From NCBI GenBank assembly GCA_963930775.1, contig OZ005702.1:7978336-8042335 (forward strand): DNA of 64,000 bases, in the 5' to 3' direction. Both the position numbers and the translations under genes were made by a program. Below the pieces are notes generated by a model. It saw nothing but the letters and a program-made list of their open reading frames with translations, was not told where the DNA came from and made no database searches. This DNA comes from Cliona cf. orientalis. Lineage: Eukaryota; Porifera; Demospongiae; Clionaida; Clionaidae. Positions 29,558-39,450 of this stretch are shown here, piece by piece; position 1 is the stretch's first letter, and every line of letters starts with the position of its first letter.

Positions 29558-31624
29558 CTAATTCAACTTGTTGACCCTACAAGCTCTTTCCCATTTGCCC
29601 AACTGTTTTGCCTTGCTGGCAATCTCATCTTGAGTCAACAACCCCTTGTCTTTCTGAATAACTAGAGTCTTAGCAGAACCAGCCTCGCCCTTCACGCACG
29701 CCTGAACCTCCAAAACGCCGTTTGCATCGAGCGTAAAGGTCACTGGTATGTACACTTGTCCTCGCAATCTCGGAGGCAGGCCAGGCAGCGTAAATCTGCC
29801 GAGTAAGCGATTATTCTTCGTGTATCTGTCTTCGCCCTCGAAAACTTCAATGATCGCTTTAGTCTGGTAATCTTCGTTGTTCTTGTATACTCTAGTGTGG
29901 GAGTAAGGGATGGTGGTGTTACGTTGTATTAGGATGCTCATTTTTCCACCAACTAGTTCGATTCCGAGGCTCATTGGTGTCACGTCCATTAAAGTAATCC
30001 CTGCTAATTTAGGGCTCTTTTGCTCGTACGATAGTGATAGATTAGCCCCTTGAATGGCTGCCCCCATCGCTACAGCCTCGTCAGGATTGATTCGCTTACT
30101 CAGCGGTTTTGTCGGGAAGTAGCCTTCGAGGAGTTGCTGTATTCGTACGATACGAGTCGATCCACCAATCAGAATCACTTCATCAATGTCGTCACGTGAC
30201 AGCTTTGCATCACCTAGAGCTCGCTCGATTGGTGCGATACAGCGGTCAAACAATTCTTTGTTGATTTCAACAAACTGATCACGAGTCAGTGAGGAATCGA
30301 AATCTTCACCATTCACGAGCTCATCGACTTCTATCGTTGCAGAATCGGAATGGGACAGGCTGTGTTTCAGAGTCTGGCAAGCATCTCGCAGCTTCTTCAT
30401 AGCTTTTGGATTATTTGATATATCTTCACCACACGTCTCCTGCACTTGACGTAAAAAATACTGCACCAGATTATTATCGAAATCCTGCCCACCAAGATGG
30501 GTATCTCCGCTTGTACTTTTGACCTCAAAGACTCCGCCTTCTACCACCATTATCGTCACATCTAGGGTACCCCCTCCTAAATCGTACACAAGAAGCGTCT
30601 GGGCCTTAGTTTCCCCAGCGTTCCTCTCAAGGCCGTATGCTAAAGCAGCGGCCGTAGGCTCGTTAATGATTCTTTCCACCTTCAGTCCAGCGATGGTGCA
30701 AGCGTCGATCGTAGCCTGTCGCTGAGCATCGTTGAAATAAGCAGGAACCGTGACCACTGCTCGCTTGACCGTGCCTAGGTAATCTTCGGCTGTGTGCTTC
30801 ATTTTTGCGAGGACGTACGCTGACACCTCTTCAGGCATTAGGACTTGGCTTTTGTCCAGCTGTATGGCACAGTTGCCCCGATATTCAGTGACGTTAAATG
30901 GCCACAGCTTGATCGATTGCTGAACTTGAGGGTCAGCCAATTTTCGACCAATCATACGCTTGGCATCATAGATGGTTGCCCTCGGGCTACGAGATGCTTT
31001 GCTTCGAGCCGCTTCACCCACAAAGACGTTTCCGGATTGGAACGAGACCCAGGAGGGCGTGGTCCGATTCCCCATGTTGTTGGCGATGACGGTTGGTCGC
31101 CCGTTCTCCCAAACGGACACACACGAAAAGGTCGTTCCGAGGTCGATTCCCACCACCTGCGATTTTACACCGTCAGTAGTTGATCCGCTAGACTGCAAAG
31201 CCGGATCGTTCATGTCTGCGCTAGGCTCGGGACTCGTCTCAGAAAAGAGATCATCTGGTACATAGACATTGTCCTGTTCTTGCTCCGCCCCACCTCCTAA
31301 GTTTAACTCTCCAACGCTTGGTAGGATAAGGCCGCCCGCCGTAATCGTTGGATCAAACGTAGATCCAACATCGGCGTCAATATCGGGTAGCGGCGGCGGG
31401 CCATCGGCGAAGCTTGACGAGCCGAATACGCCACTCCACGAGGTAGCATTCGAGCGGTTCGCTGTACTTGTAGTTGTCGGGTAGAAGGCGCTGGAATCTT
31501 CCTTATCGCTCCCCGAGTGCGTTTTGAATAAATCTTCCTCAGGATCGTCCTTCTGTTGCCCAGAAGGCTCCTCTATCTCGGGAAAAGGCACTTGATCTGC
31601 CATCGCTTCTTCTGTTTTTGTCAC
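29558..31624 (-). CDS. Divergent Hsp70-like protein: N-terminal extension, no C-terminal lid
   Basis: Single-exon ATPase chaperone of the Hsp70 family, 688 residues. Residues 1 to about 153 are an acidic Ser/Pro/Asp-rich extension with no resemblance to a signal or transit peptide. The nucleotide-binding domain follows with all three signatures (VGIDLGTTFSCVSVW; VYDLGGGTLDVTIM; VILIGGSTRIVRIQQLL) and AVVTVPAYFNDAQRQAT. The substrate-binding beta domain is present (LLVYD... later VTPMSLGIELVGGKM, GEDRYTKNNRLLGRFTLPG). The protein stops soon after LLTQDEIASKAKQLGKWERA. Typical Hsp70s carry another ~110 residues of helical lid and an EEVD or organelle tail here. It probably acts in the cytosol or nucleus, with altered substrate release, but that is inference. 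Start: first ATG of the frame (31624); a second Met lies at codon 8. It is divergent from nicalin. Confidence 0.85.
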   Translation of the reverse strand: MTKTEEAMADQVPFPEIEEPSGQQKDDPEEDLFKTHSGSDKEDSSAFYPTTTSTANRSNATSWSGVFGSSSFADGPPPLPDIDADVGSTFDPTITAGGLILPSVGELNLGGGAEQEQDNVYVPDDLFSETSPEPSADMNDPALQSSGSTTDGVKSQVVGIDLGTTFSCVSVWENGRPTVIANNMGNRTTPSWVSFQSGNVFVGEAARSKASRSPRATIYDAKRMIGRKLADPQVQQSIKLWPFNVTEYRGNCAIQLDKSQVLMPEEVSAYVLAKMKHTAEDYLGTVKRAVVTVPAYFNDAQRQATIDACTIAGLKVERIINEPTAAALAYGLERNAGETKAQTLLVYDLGGGTLDVTIMVVEGGVFEVKSTSGDTHLGGQDFDNNLVQYFLRQVQETCGEDISNNPKAMKKLRDACQTLKHSLSHSDSATIEVDELVNGEDFDSSLTRDQFVEINKELFDRCIAPIERALGDAKLSRDDIDEVILIGGSTRIVRIQQLLEGYFPTKPLSKRINPDEAVAMGAAIQGANLSLSYEQKSPKLAGITLMDVTPMSLGIELVGGKMSILIQRNTTIPYSHTRVYKNNEDYQTKAIIEVFEGEDRYTKNNRLLGRFTLPGLPPRLRGQVYIPVTFTLDANGVLEVQACVKGEAGSAKTLVIQKDKGLLTQDEIASKAKQLGKWERACRVNKLN

Positions 31625-31821
31625 CTGAAGTTCTGGAAACTGTCAGGTGACCACTACGAGCCCCACCCACTTTATTGTGTGCGCGCGCACGCAAGGAATG
31701 GTCCTGCGCGCTAAATAGAAAAACACGTGGAAGCAGTGATAAGTGGTGTTCATCAACCGCAAGGAACAATAGACTCAATCACGAGAGGAACGAAGAGAGA
31801 GACAGAGAAAGCTCTGAAAAT
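31625..31821. promoter_or_regulatory. Short shared gap between Hsp70-like gene (-) and nicalin (+)
   Basis: Only 197 bp separate the two start codons, so the genes probably share a bidirectional promoter. Next to the Hsp70-like start there is TTCTGGAA (31631-31638), a two-unit heat-shock-element half, framed by the inverted repeat TCACCTGA...TCAGGTGA (31621-31650). A GCGCGCGCAC run lies at 31681. Two HSE units are fewer than a strong heat-inducible promoter normally has. Confidence 0.5.
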
Positions 31822-34800
31822 ATGCTAGATCTTGAAGGAACGTTCGAGCTTCTTCGCGGTGTCCCGATTCCGTGCTGGCTCCTGGCTAGCGTCGTACTGC
31901 TGAGCACGCACGTTGGACCAGTGGGGGCCGCACACGAGTTCACTGCTCACCGTATGCAGCATTTCGACCTCCACGGAATTCAGTATGGTATGTCTCTATG
32001 TACAAGGCTTTTAGGCTTCTTAGCTTGTAAGTGCAGCTGATTAGGACTAGAATACTGAAAGTATAAATATTTGACCACAGGGAGTGAACACAAAAAGAGA
32101 GAAAAGTTAGCCTGGGCCTTTCAGAGTACATGTACCCCAAATAATTTGCTCAATATCGATTAGGCATTGAGATCTTGCTATAAAGTCCATCACTTTGGTG
32201 TCTAGCCTTGAGAACTAGGAGTATAGGTGCATGTGTGTATGTATAATACCGTATAGCCGGAAATTTGGCGGTCTATATCACAACTGCCAAACTAAAGTCC
32301 GCCAAAATATCATATATACGTATGGCGATCCCATACCGAACCGCCAAATTTAAATCCACCAATATTCTTGTAATAGCGATCTGGGGCTCAACCACCAAAT
32401 TTAATTCCCGCCAATATTTCCGGCTATACGGTATATGCATTTTTATTTCTCAAAATTAATCCTAATGTATCACTGTTGTTGAGATGGCAAGTCAACAAAA
32501 TTCAGCCATGCATAATAATTATTATAAAATATTAAGCACAAAATTTAATATTTTTTCTTACACACTATACTACCTACACGATGCACGTAGGTTCCCGCAG
32601 TGCGTTGGTGAACATGGAGGCGAAGGGGGTTGACGCTAACATGCTCAACCGACGCTGTGTGTTCATCAGGTGGACGGAGCTGAGTTTGGAGAAATTCCTA
32701 AATCTGATCGAGAGAGGAGCTGGATCCATGGTCATACTGCTGCCACCAAACATGCAGGAGGTGGAGGATGATGTTCTGAAGGTATTGGCAGCCATCCCTG
32801 TAGTAGCCAACACATCTGGTGTTGACGACCTTTACCTTAAAAACTAATTTTTTGGGTGTGTAATAGGGAGAGAGGTAGAGAGCTGAAAAGCCGCTTATAT
32901 ACCGTGTTTATGCTAATAAAACACATGATCTAATTAGCGCAAGAAAATTTGCGTTCTAGGATTTTTCATAGTGTACATTGTATCTTATGGTGTATGTGAC
33001 AACCTTTACCAGAAAATCGTGCAAATTTTATTTTTTTAGCTTGCATTCTGTTAGCATAAACACAGTACATTGAAATTACTATTGTTGTCGACATGTCATA
33101 TTGAGATTGGATGACACACAAAATTTATGGTTTTTGGACAATGCCATGTGACATGCTGCGCACATGTATGGTGGTATTGTAGTGTGCATTCATGTGGTGT
33201 TCTTATCTCAGGACCCATGACTGACCCCTCCCCTCCCCACGCCCACACAAACACACAATGTCATGTACTTGTACATACACAATGCATAGATGGCTATTAT
33301 GTGTGTATCATTGACACTTTGTGATAATGGGCATGCAACCACTATTTGTGTCCATGTACATACTTAAGAAAAAGTATCATAAAGTGATACAAGTGTGTGC
33401 TTCCTGTACAGAGTTGGCGTGAGCTGGAGGCTCAGCTGTTTGAGCGGAACGTTGCCATTCCTGTCTACTTTGCCATCGAGGATTCTGAGCTCAAGGAGAT
33501 CCGCACCAACCTGATAATGGCAGCCAAGAAAGAGAAAACAGCTACGGCTGTGGAAGGTGAGAGGTGAAAGGTCAAAGCAGGGATATATTATTTTTAGAGG
33601 ATTAGGGAGCACAGGGGTTTAATTCCCCTCCCTAAGAGGATATAGCTCTAGAATAATGCTGTAACATGTTTCCGTTTTTTGTATTTTTGCTGGTCAGTTT
33701 TGTTGTCGATGGTGACCGACTATGGCTATCAGATAATGACAGAGGAGCAGAGGGAGACAAAGCCGGTCAAAGATCCACACTTTGTCACTTTAGTGGTAAG
33801 TAAAGATCACAAAAAATTATCATAATTTATCGCTTTTTTTTCTCTTTTCTGCAGGGCAAGCTGAGTGGTCAGGGTTTGGAGCATAAGCTACCGACAGTGG
33901 CTCTGCTGGCTCACTACGACTCCATGGGACTGGCACCGGTGAGTCAAGGAGGAGGTGGTCTCTCTCTCCCTCTCTCTCTCTCCCTTAATATTCATTTTCC
34001 TCTCTTTCCCTTCAGACTCTCTCTCATGGGTATGACTCAAATGCCAGTGGTGTGGCTGCCATTTTAGAGCTGGCAAGACTATTCTCAAAGTATGCAATGT
34101 CATACTATGCGATAAATACTTATTATTTATGATAGTTATTATGATGATGTGTATTTGCCACAGGCTGTACTCTGACCCCAAGACAAGGCCTCGCTATAAC
34201 CTATTGTTTGTTTTGAGTGGAGGGGGCAACTTCAACTACTTTGGAACCAAAGCCCTGCTGGATGAACAGCTAGATGACCCAGGTACATGAAATGATGTTT
34301 CTTCGCAGATGGGTCATTTCACACGTGACCATACCCATTATAAACTGTACTACAGTTATGCTTATTCGTTTTTGCAATTGGTCAAATTTTTGCAAAAATC
34401 TCAAAAATTGGACCCCTCAAAAATTTCTCGCTATGGTGTAATTTTGCGATTAAATTTTTTTGCTTAGATTCATCTCTGTTTCCGTCTGCTGACTACACGC
34501 TGTGCCTGGACACTCTGGCCAGTGCGGCAGTGGGGCCGGGGTCAGAGTCCAAACTCTACCTCCACCTCTCGAAGCCGCTCAAGGAAGGAATGAGAGCTCA
34601 CAGCCTCGTTCAGCTCATTAACAAAGTAAGCAAAGCCACCATAGGCTAGCAGTCACTGTACTCAGGCAAAATGACGCTGACTCTGACTTTTCCAGCTAGC
34701 TATAGATTATAAATTTGAAGATTTTTTGCATTCTGGTGATCTTAATCTCTCTCTCTCTCTTTCTCTCTTTTTCTCTCCCTCTTTCTTTCTCTTCCCCTCC

Positions 34801-36076
34801 CTGTAGTCCGCTGAGGCTCTGAGTCCTGATTTACATTTCTCTGTCGTTCACAAGAAGATTCGTCTTAGTGAGGATCTTCTTTCTTGGGAGCATGAGCGTT
34901 TCTCCCTGAAGAGGCTGCCTGCCGCAACCCTCTCTTCTCTCTCCTCTCACAAGGAACACACAAGAAAAACAATGTTTGCTACAAAGTAAAAATCCATGTC
35001 TACTACGTCTGGTATCATAGAGTCTGGGTTTAGCTCCAGAGTGAGAGGGGGGATACCTATGGCAAAAAGTCTGCGGGAATAGGCAATACATGTAGCTGGT
35101 TGCCTCTTAGATAGTAGCTAAATTATCATGCATGAGATAAGCAAGATTATATTATGCATTTCATTCCATTTGTAGATCTAGTGTGAGTGGAGATGTGTTG
35201 ACTAGAAATGTGAAGATAATTGCTGAAGGTCTGGCCAGACACATCTTCAACATGACTGAGAATAATACAGTGAGTGAGATACATGATCATAATAATGCAG
35301 TACATAGACTATTCTCTCTCTCTCCCCCTCTCTTTCTCTTTCCTCTAGTCTGAGATTACGGATGGCTTTCGTGATGTACACAAGGACTTCATGTGGGCGT
35401 GGTTGAAGGAACTCTCAGGCCACGCCCTCTCTCCTCAGCTGGTTAATGAGGATCACCCTGTCATTAAGAGTCTGGAGGAAGCTCTCAGTCGCTACACTCA
35501 TGATGTCACCAAAAGTGTACACAAACCAGAAAAAAGGTAAGACTAGTCATAGTAAACGCAAGAGCTGTTCATCATCCACCATATCAATCTCTGTCTCTCT
35601 ACGTCCCTCCCTCTCTCTCTCTCCCTCCCTCCCTCCCTCCAGTGAGCCTGATGTAGTTGTGTATGACTTACCAAAGACACTAATGAAAGCATACAGGTCA
35701 GTGACGTGTGAAAGATAACGAATGTCTCATTCTGGGTTCACGTTCCTATTCTGTTATAGAATGAAGCCTGCTGTGTTTGATCTGTTTCTGGCTATTGGCA
35801 TTGCTGGATACAGCTTACTCTGGTACTGCTCTCTAATGGTACGTGAAATTAAATTTTATACTATAAGTATTTTTACTTGAAGACACTATCATGCATTCAA
35901 TTGTGAGTTTCCTTACCACCAAGAGAAGCAGTTTTGCTATCGTATTAGTGCACAGTGTCAATAGTAAAATATTTTACACACATACACACACCCCTTGGCA
36001 GTTGTTTCCGTCTGTTCTCTCTCGTCTCTCTCACCTTCCTTTCTTCATTCAAGTCAGAACAACCAAACTGGACTAA
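31822..36076 (+). CDS. NCLN: Nicalin (NCLN), ER membrane protein, complete 14-exon gene
   Basis: Nicalin is an ER membrane glycoprotein related to nicastrin. With TMEM147 and NOMO it forms the BOS complex at the translocon for multipass proteins. Exons in phase: 31822-31987, 32591-32781, 33412-33556, 33698-33795, 33855-33938, 34016-34089, 34164-34282, 34468-34625, 34807-34985, 35176-35269, 35349-35536, 35643-35696, 35760-35838 and 36002-36076; total 1,704 nt, 567 residues, against 563 in human. Landmarks: N-terminal signal/anchor LLASVVLL, HEFTAHRMQHFDLHG, VPVYF-type motif AIPVYFAIED, VALLAHYDSMGLAP, DSNASGVAAILELARLFS, YNLLFVLSGGGNFNYFGTK, LSWEHERFSLKRLPA, DVLTRNVKIIAEGLARHIFN and the C-terminal membrane segment KPAVFDLFLAIGIAGYSLLW. 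It lacks the zinc ligands of active peptidases, as the family does. Three partial copies lie downstream. Confidence 0.93.
32247..32433. mobile_element. MITE, TACCGTATAGCCGGAAAT termini, in nicalin intron 1
   Basis: TACCGTATAGCCGGAAATTT at the left is mirrored by AATATTTCCGGCTATACGGTA at the right, with repeated CCGCCAA/TTGGCGG motifs inside. Same family as 17965-18132. Confidence 0.8.
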
Positions 36077-36146
36077 TCTAGCTTCTTACATTGAAACTAA
36101 TGTTTCCCTGTCTATCATTGTAGACTACTGCATGCAATAATATTAT

Positions 36147-37051
36147 TACCGTATAGCCGGAAATTTTCGCCTGGAGAAAATTTTCGCCTTTTAATTAATT
36201 TTTCGCCCAGCATCGTGGGCGAAAATTTTTTCGGCGAATTATTTTACCCAGTGAAAATTTTGTCACGCTGAAATTTTTTACACGTGGCTGCCAAGCTGTA
36301 CTAGTAGTGCCTCATGATCGACAATCAGCTGGTATTCAACCCCCATCTTTCTCAATCTGCATCCTACTTCCACGTAGCCTCGTACCCAGGCCCGGAAGGA
36401 GGAAGGAAGAGGGCCTGGTACCTATTGCACGCGCATGCGCCAACTACCCCAAGAAAACCTGGGGTGCCGCGAACGACTGTACGCTTTTTCGCCATCCTCC
36501 CGCTGCCTAGGGTACGAGGTTACACCGATATGACATCGCTTCGTACCCTAGGCGCGAGAAGAGAGCGAAAAAGCGTATAGTCGTTCGCGGCACCCCAGGT
36601 TTTCTTGGGGTAGTTGGCGCATGCGCGTGCAATAGGTACCAGGCCCTTTCTCCTCCCCCTCAAAGGGCCTGGGTACGAGGCTAACTTCCACGTTGCTCCT
36701 CGGGTTTTACCCGATCCGATCCTTCCGGACCCCTATCCGGCGGAGCTATCTCCTTCCGCCATCGCAGAGGCCAACGCTGCTGTGAACGGCGTGCAGCAAG
36801 CGAAGACTAAGGGAAGTAAGAAGCGAGGGAAATACAGGGAGATCGACCGTGTGCTGAGGATCGAGCGCGTGCGAATACCGTACCAGATATTCGGGCGTGG
36901 CGTGTTCATTCGAGAGCTCCACCCACTACTTCCTGGTGAGCAACTCGCACTGTGGATGAAATTAAATCAAGTTCGGCGAAATTTTTGTGCCAATACAAAG
37001 CATGAGCATTGAGCGAAATTTTATCCAGCGAAAATTTTGTGCTATACGGTA
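36147..37051. mobile_element. ~905 bp TACCGTATAGC-ended element carrying a nested MITE and a possible coding remnant
   Basis: TTACCGTATAGCCGGAAATTTTCGCC at the left (described by positions 36146-36171) is partly mirrored by AAAATTTTGTGCTATACGGTAA at the right. The inner part around 36684-36945 reads on the plus strand as SAIAEANAAVNGVQ, KKRGKYREIDRVLRIERVR, IPYQIFGRG and ends near a GT. That pattern resembles DNA-binding regions of some transposon-derived proteins; this is a guess. A 306-bp MITE (36378-36683) splits this frame from an upstream piece (PHLSQSASYFHV). Confidence 0.5.
36378..36683. mobile_element. MITE with TAGCCTCG termini and 9-bp TSD, 306 bp
   Basis: TAGCCTCGTACCCAGGCCC is mirrored by GGGCCTGGGTACGAGGCTA. 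The arms pair for well over 100 bp (GCGCATGCGCCAACTACCCC, GGTGCCGCGAACGACTGTA). The direct repeat ACTTCCACG flanks it on both sides, 9 bp. Same family as 1650, 2402 and 46695. High GC for the neighbourhood. Confidence 0.8.
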
Positions 37052-37175
37052 AATAATAATTATATAGCACAAAATTTTCGCTGGATAAAATTTCGCTCAA
37101 TGCTCATGCTTTGTATTGGCACAAAAATTTCGCCGAACTTGATTTAATTTCATCCACAGTGCGAGTTGCTCACCA
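36934..37175. repeat. 242-bp near-perfect palindrome
   Basis: The sequence from TGGTGAGCAACTCGCAC (36934) to GTGCGAGTTGCTCACCA (37175) is an almost exact inverted repeat. The arms are ~110 bp, with only a short AATAATAATTA-type centre near 37055. The left arm is the end of the 36147-37051 element, so the palindrome is a tail-to-tail duplication of that end. The near identity implies recent origin or ongoing gene conversion. Confidence 0.85.
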
Positions 37176-37425
37176 TTATTGGTGATGTAACAATACTCTT
37201 AGAGAAAAAGTATACTGTTTTTCACCACATACATAATATCACAACAAAAAATTAATAATACTGGTACGATTTACCAAAAACACGTGGCAGTCCATTTCTC
37301 CTTGCTTCTTTCACACTTTATTCTTTCCCAAGTGCAATGGTACAGTTCCTTCAGCCCTGAGTGCCTGGAAACAGCTTCAACTAAACGCGTCAGTTATTAC
37401 TCTGGTATTATTACATCACTACTTA

Positions 37426-37570
37426 GTAGGCCTTAGGACAGCCTTGCAAAACTTTGTTTTGAACGACTACCAATTTCTGACCCATCAAACGTCTGCCCTT
37501 TAGCCAGAGAGCCCTGCCTTATGTACTCTCATCCAGTGTACAGCACTTGTGGGCTGACTCATTGGAATGT
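37426..37570 (-). ncRNA. snRNA-like unit j, outside the main array
   Basis: Minus strand: ATTCCATTGAGTCAGCCCAC (37550-37569), TATA-like GTACATAAG (37517-37525), a body sharing GGGTCAGAAATTG with unit a, Sm-like AAAGTTTTG (37447-37455, one change from AAATTTTTG) and hairpin AGGC...GCCT (37428-37444). It is the unit most like a. The Sm change suggests it may be inactive. Confidence 0.45.
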
Positions 37571-37753
37571 AATACACAGTATATATAATAGTATACCAAG
37601 AGTATATATTATAGTAGTCAACCATCCAAAAAAATTAATGTGCATCATAATTATTATTTTGGGGTTTGCTGCATGCAATAAGAGTCAAGCTTGTACTGAG
37701 AAATTATTAACTAGAGCGTAGTTGCGGATTGTCCAGAACGATCTGGGCCATAT

Positions 37754-39450
37754 CTATGGGGAAGCGTCATGAAATAATAGTGATCTTTGGTTTATTTCGT
37801 CCATATTTTTACTGAAATCATGGAGTACATCGGTTTGTTCACTTTCTGTACCTACAATATTTGCATAGGGAAGCTCCTTAACTGCTGTAATATAATTGTC
37901 CTGTGTCAACATCTCTTCAAAATAGTGTGTTCTTTCCTCCCACCCTGGCTTGCCTTCTTGTTTTTCCTTCTCAATGCATTGCTTGATGTAATCTGCTTCT
38001 GATAAAGGATCTGGACGCAGAGCAATTTCATTTAGATGTTTCATTGTTTCATGGGCTTCTTTAACCAATTTTAATACATTTTCTCTTAACTGCAATAACT
38101 CTGTCTCTAGACCACGTAACAATGTTTTCGTTTGACTAAGCTTTGATGTCGCATCATCATAACGTGTTTTTAAATCTTCATACGTACGATCCTCGTTCAG
38201 TTTCACTGCTTTGTATTGAAATGGTGCATTGGTATGCTTGCTAAAGTGGCAGCGTCCTGGACAAATAGTACAGTGTTTGTTTTTCATTACTCGGCAATTG
38301 TGTTTGTCTTTGTCACACTTGCACGGGTAGTGGCAAGTGTACTTACAAAAGTTACAGTTTGTAACAATGTCATTGCTTTTGGTGGGCACTCCAACATAGT
38401 CTACCACCTCTACGGTATATGTAAAATCTTTGTTGGCTTCAATATCTGCTTCATGCTGGCTCAAAATCTTTTCTTCTTGTTGTAGCTCAGATAGCTTTCC
38501 CATTGCAATGACAATTTCTCTTCTTAACTGCTCAATTAGATGCTCCAATCGTTTCCGCTCCTCGAAAACTTCCTTTGTTTGCTGAAGGGTTCTTTGTTCA
38601 GCTTTCTTGAAAAAATTAAAGAAGCGTTCGAAACTTCTCATTCCTTGTTCAAAGTTCAAGGAATTTATGGTGTCTGCATCTTCTGTATCTTTGACATCAT
38701 CTTCATCACTATCACCAAGACTCTTGCTATCACATACATATTTATCTGCAAAGAGAGCTGAATTGTTAAATTTAAATCCCTTCCCTTTGCAAGGGATTTT
38801 AGCTTCCTGTAGGGCTTTGAGAATAAGCGGTTTCTGAGCTGCATCCCAGAATGTGATTATCACAAAGATATTGTTTTCAATATCTTTCCCAAAGATATGT
38901 AGAATGGAATTAAAGATATATGATTGGGCAGGAGTAAGCCGATTATCTGAAGCTTTGACTACAAATCCAATACCGTGAAGAAATTTGATTCCATTCGGAG
39001 GGCCAAGTGAAAAGAAGCTGTATATTTGTTCTATGATAGACTGATCGCGTTCAAGTCCTGCAGAATCCCCAAATCCTGGTGTGTCAATAACAGTTAGTGT
39101 GTATGGAAGCAGTGAGCCCTCTTGCTTTGGAAAAGTGTAGGCATTGATTTCCTTGGTTTGACTAAATGCTTGAGAACGCAACCCTTCTTTGTCAATCACT
39201 TTCAATCGATAATCATCCTCCCACTTTGTGCCAAAAATGTAATTGGCAATACCATTGATCAGCGTCGTTTTACCTGTTCCAGTGGCACCAACTAGCATGA
39301 GCACTCGCTCTGAAGCCTTGGTCAGTGGATTAAGCGAGACTAAAGATGATCCTACAACATAGCGTACAACAGATGGTGATCGGTATATTTCGTCGGTTTG
39401 TAGCTGGTAAATTTGAGGACCATTATCTTTTTTAGAGCCAATTACACTTA
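37754..39450 (-). CDS. P-loop GTPase with Cys/His cluster (GTPase-2), 5' end lost or fused
   Basis: The intact relative of GTPase-1. The frame is open from the insertion junction near 39450, and clear similarity starts at PQIYQLQ. Core motifs: G1 GATGTGKTT, G3 DTPGFGDS, and ITFWDAAQKP in place of NKxD. A coiled coil with QQEEKILSQHEADIEANKDF follows, then the Cys/His cluster (TNCNFCKYTCHYPC, CDKDKHNCRVMKNKHCTICPGRCH), and a tail PGWEERTHYFEEML ending FHDASP. No intron. The N-terminal acidic segment of GTPase-1 is missing and no ATG precedes the similarity; the first Met is two residues before the P-loop strand. It may therefore be a 5'-truncated retrocopy, or need an upstream exon. The upstream neighbour in the same orientation is the broken LRR of NLR1, so an NLR-GTPase readthrough would need a frameshift. 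Family: TRAFAC, AIG1/septin-like; function unknown. Confidence 0.7.

Noticed and set aside
32574-32813. Minus-strand 79-codon frame
   Set aside because: Antisense of nicalin exon 2.
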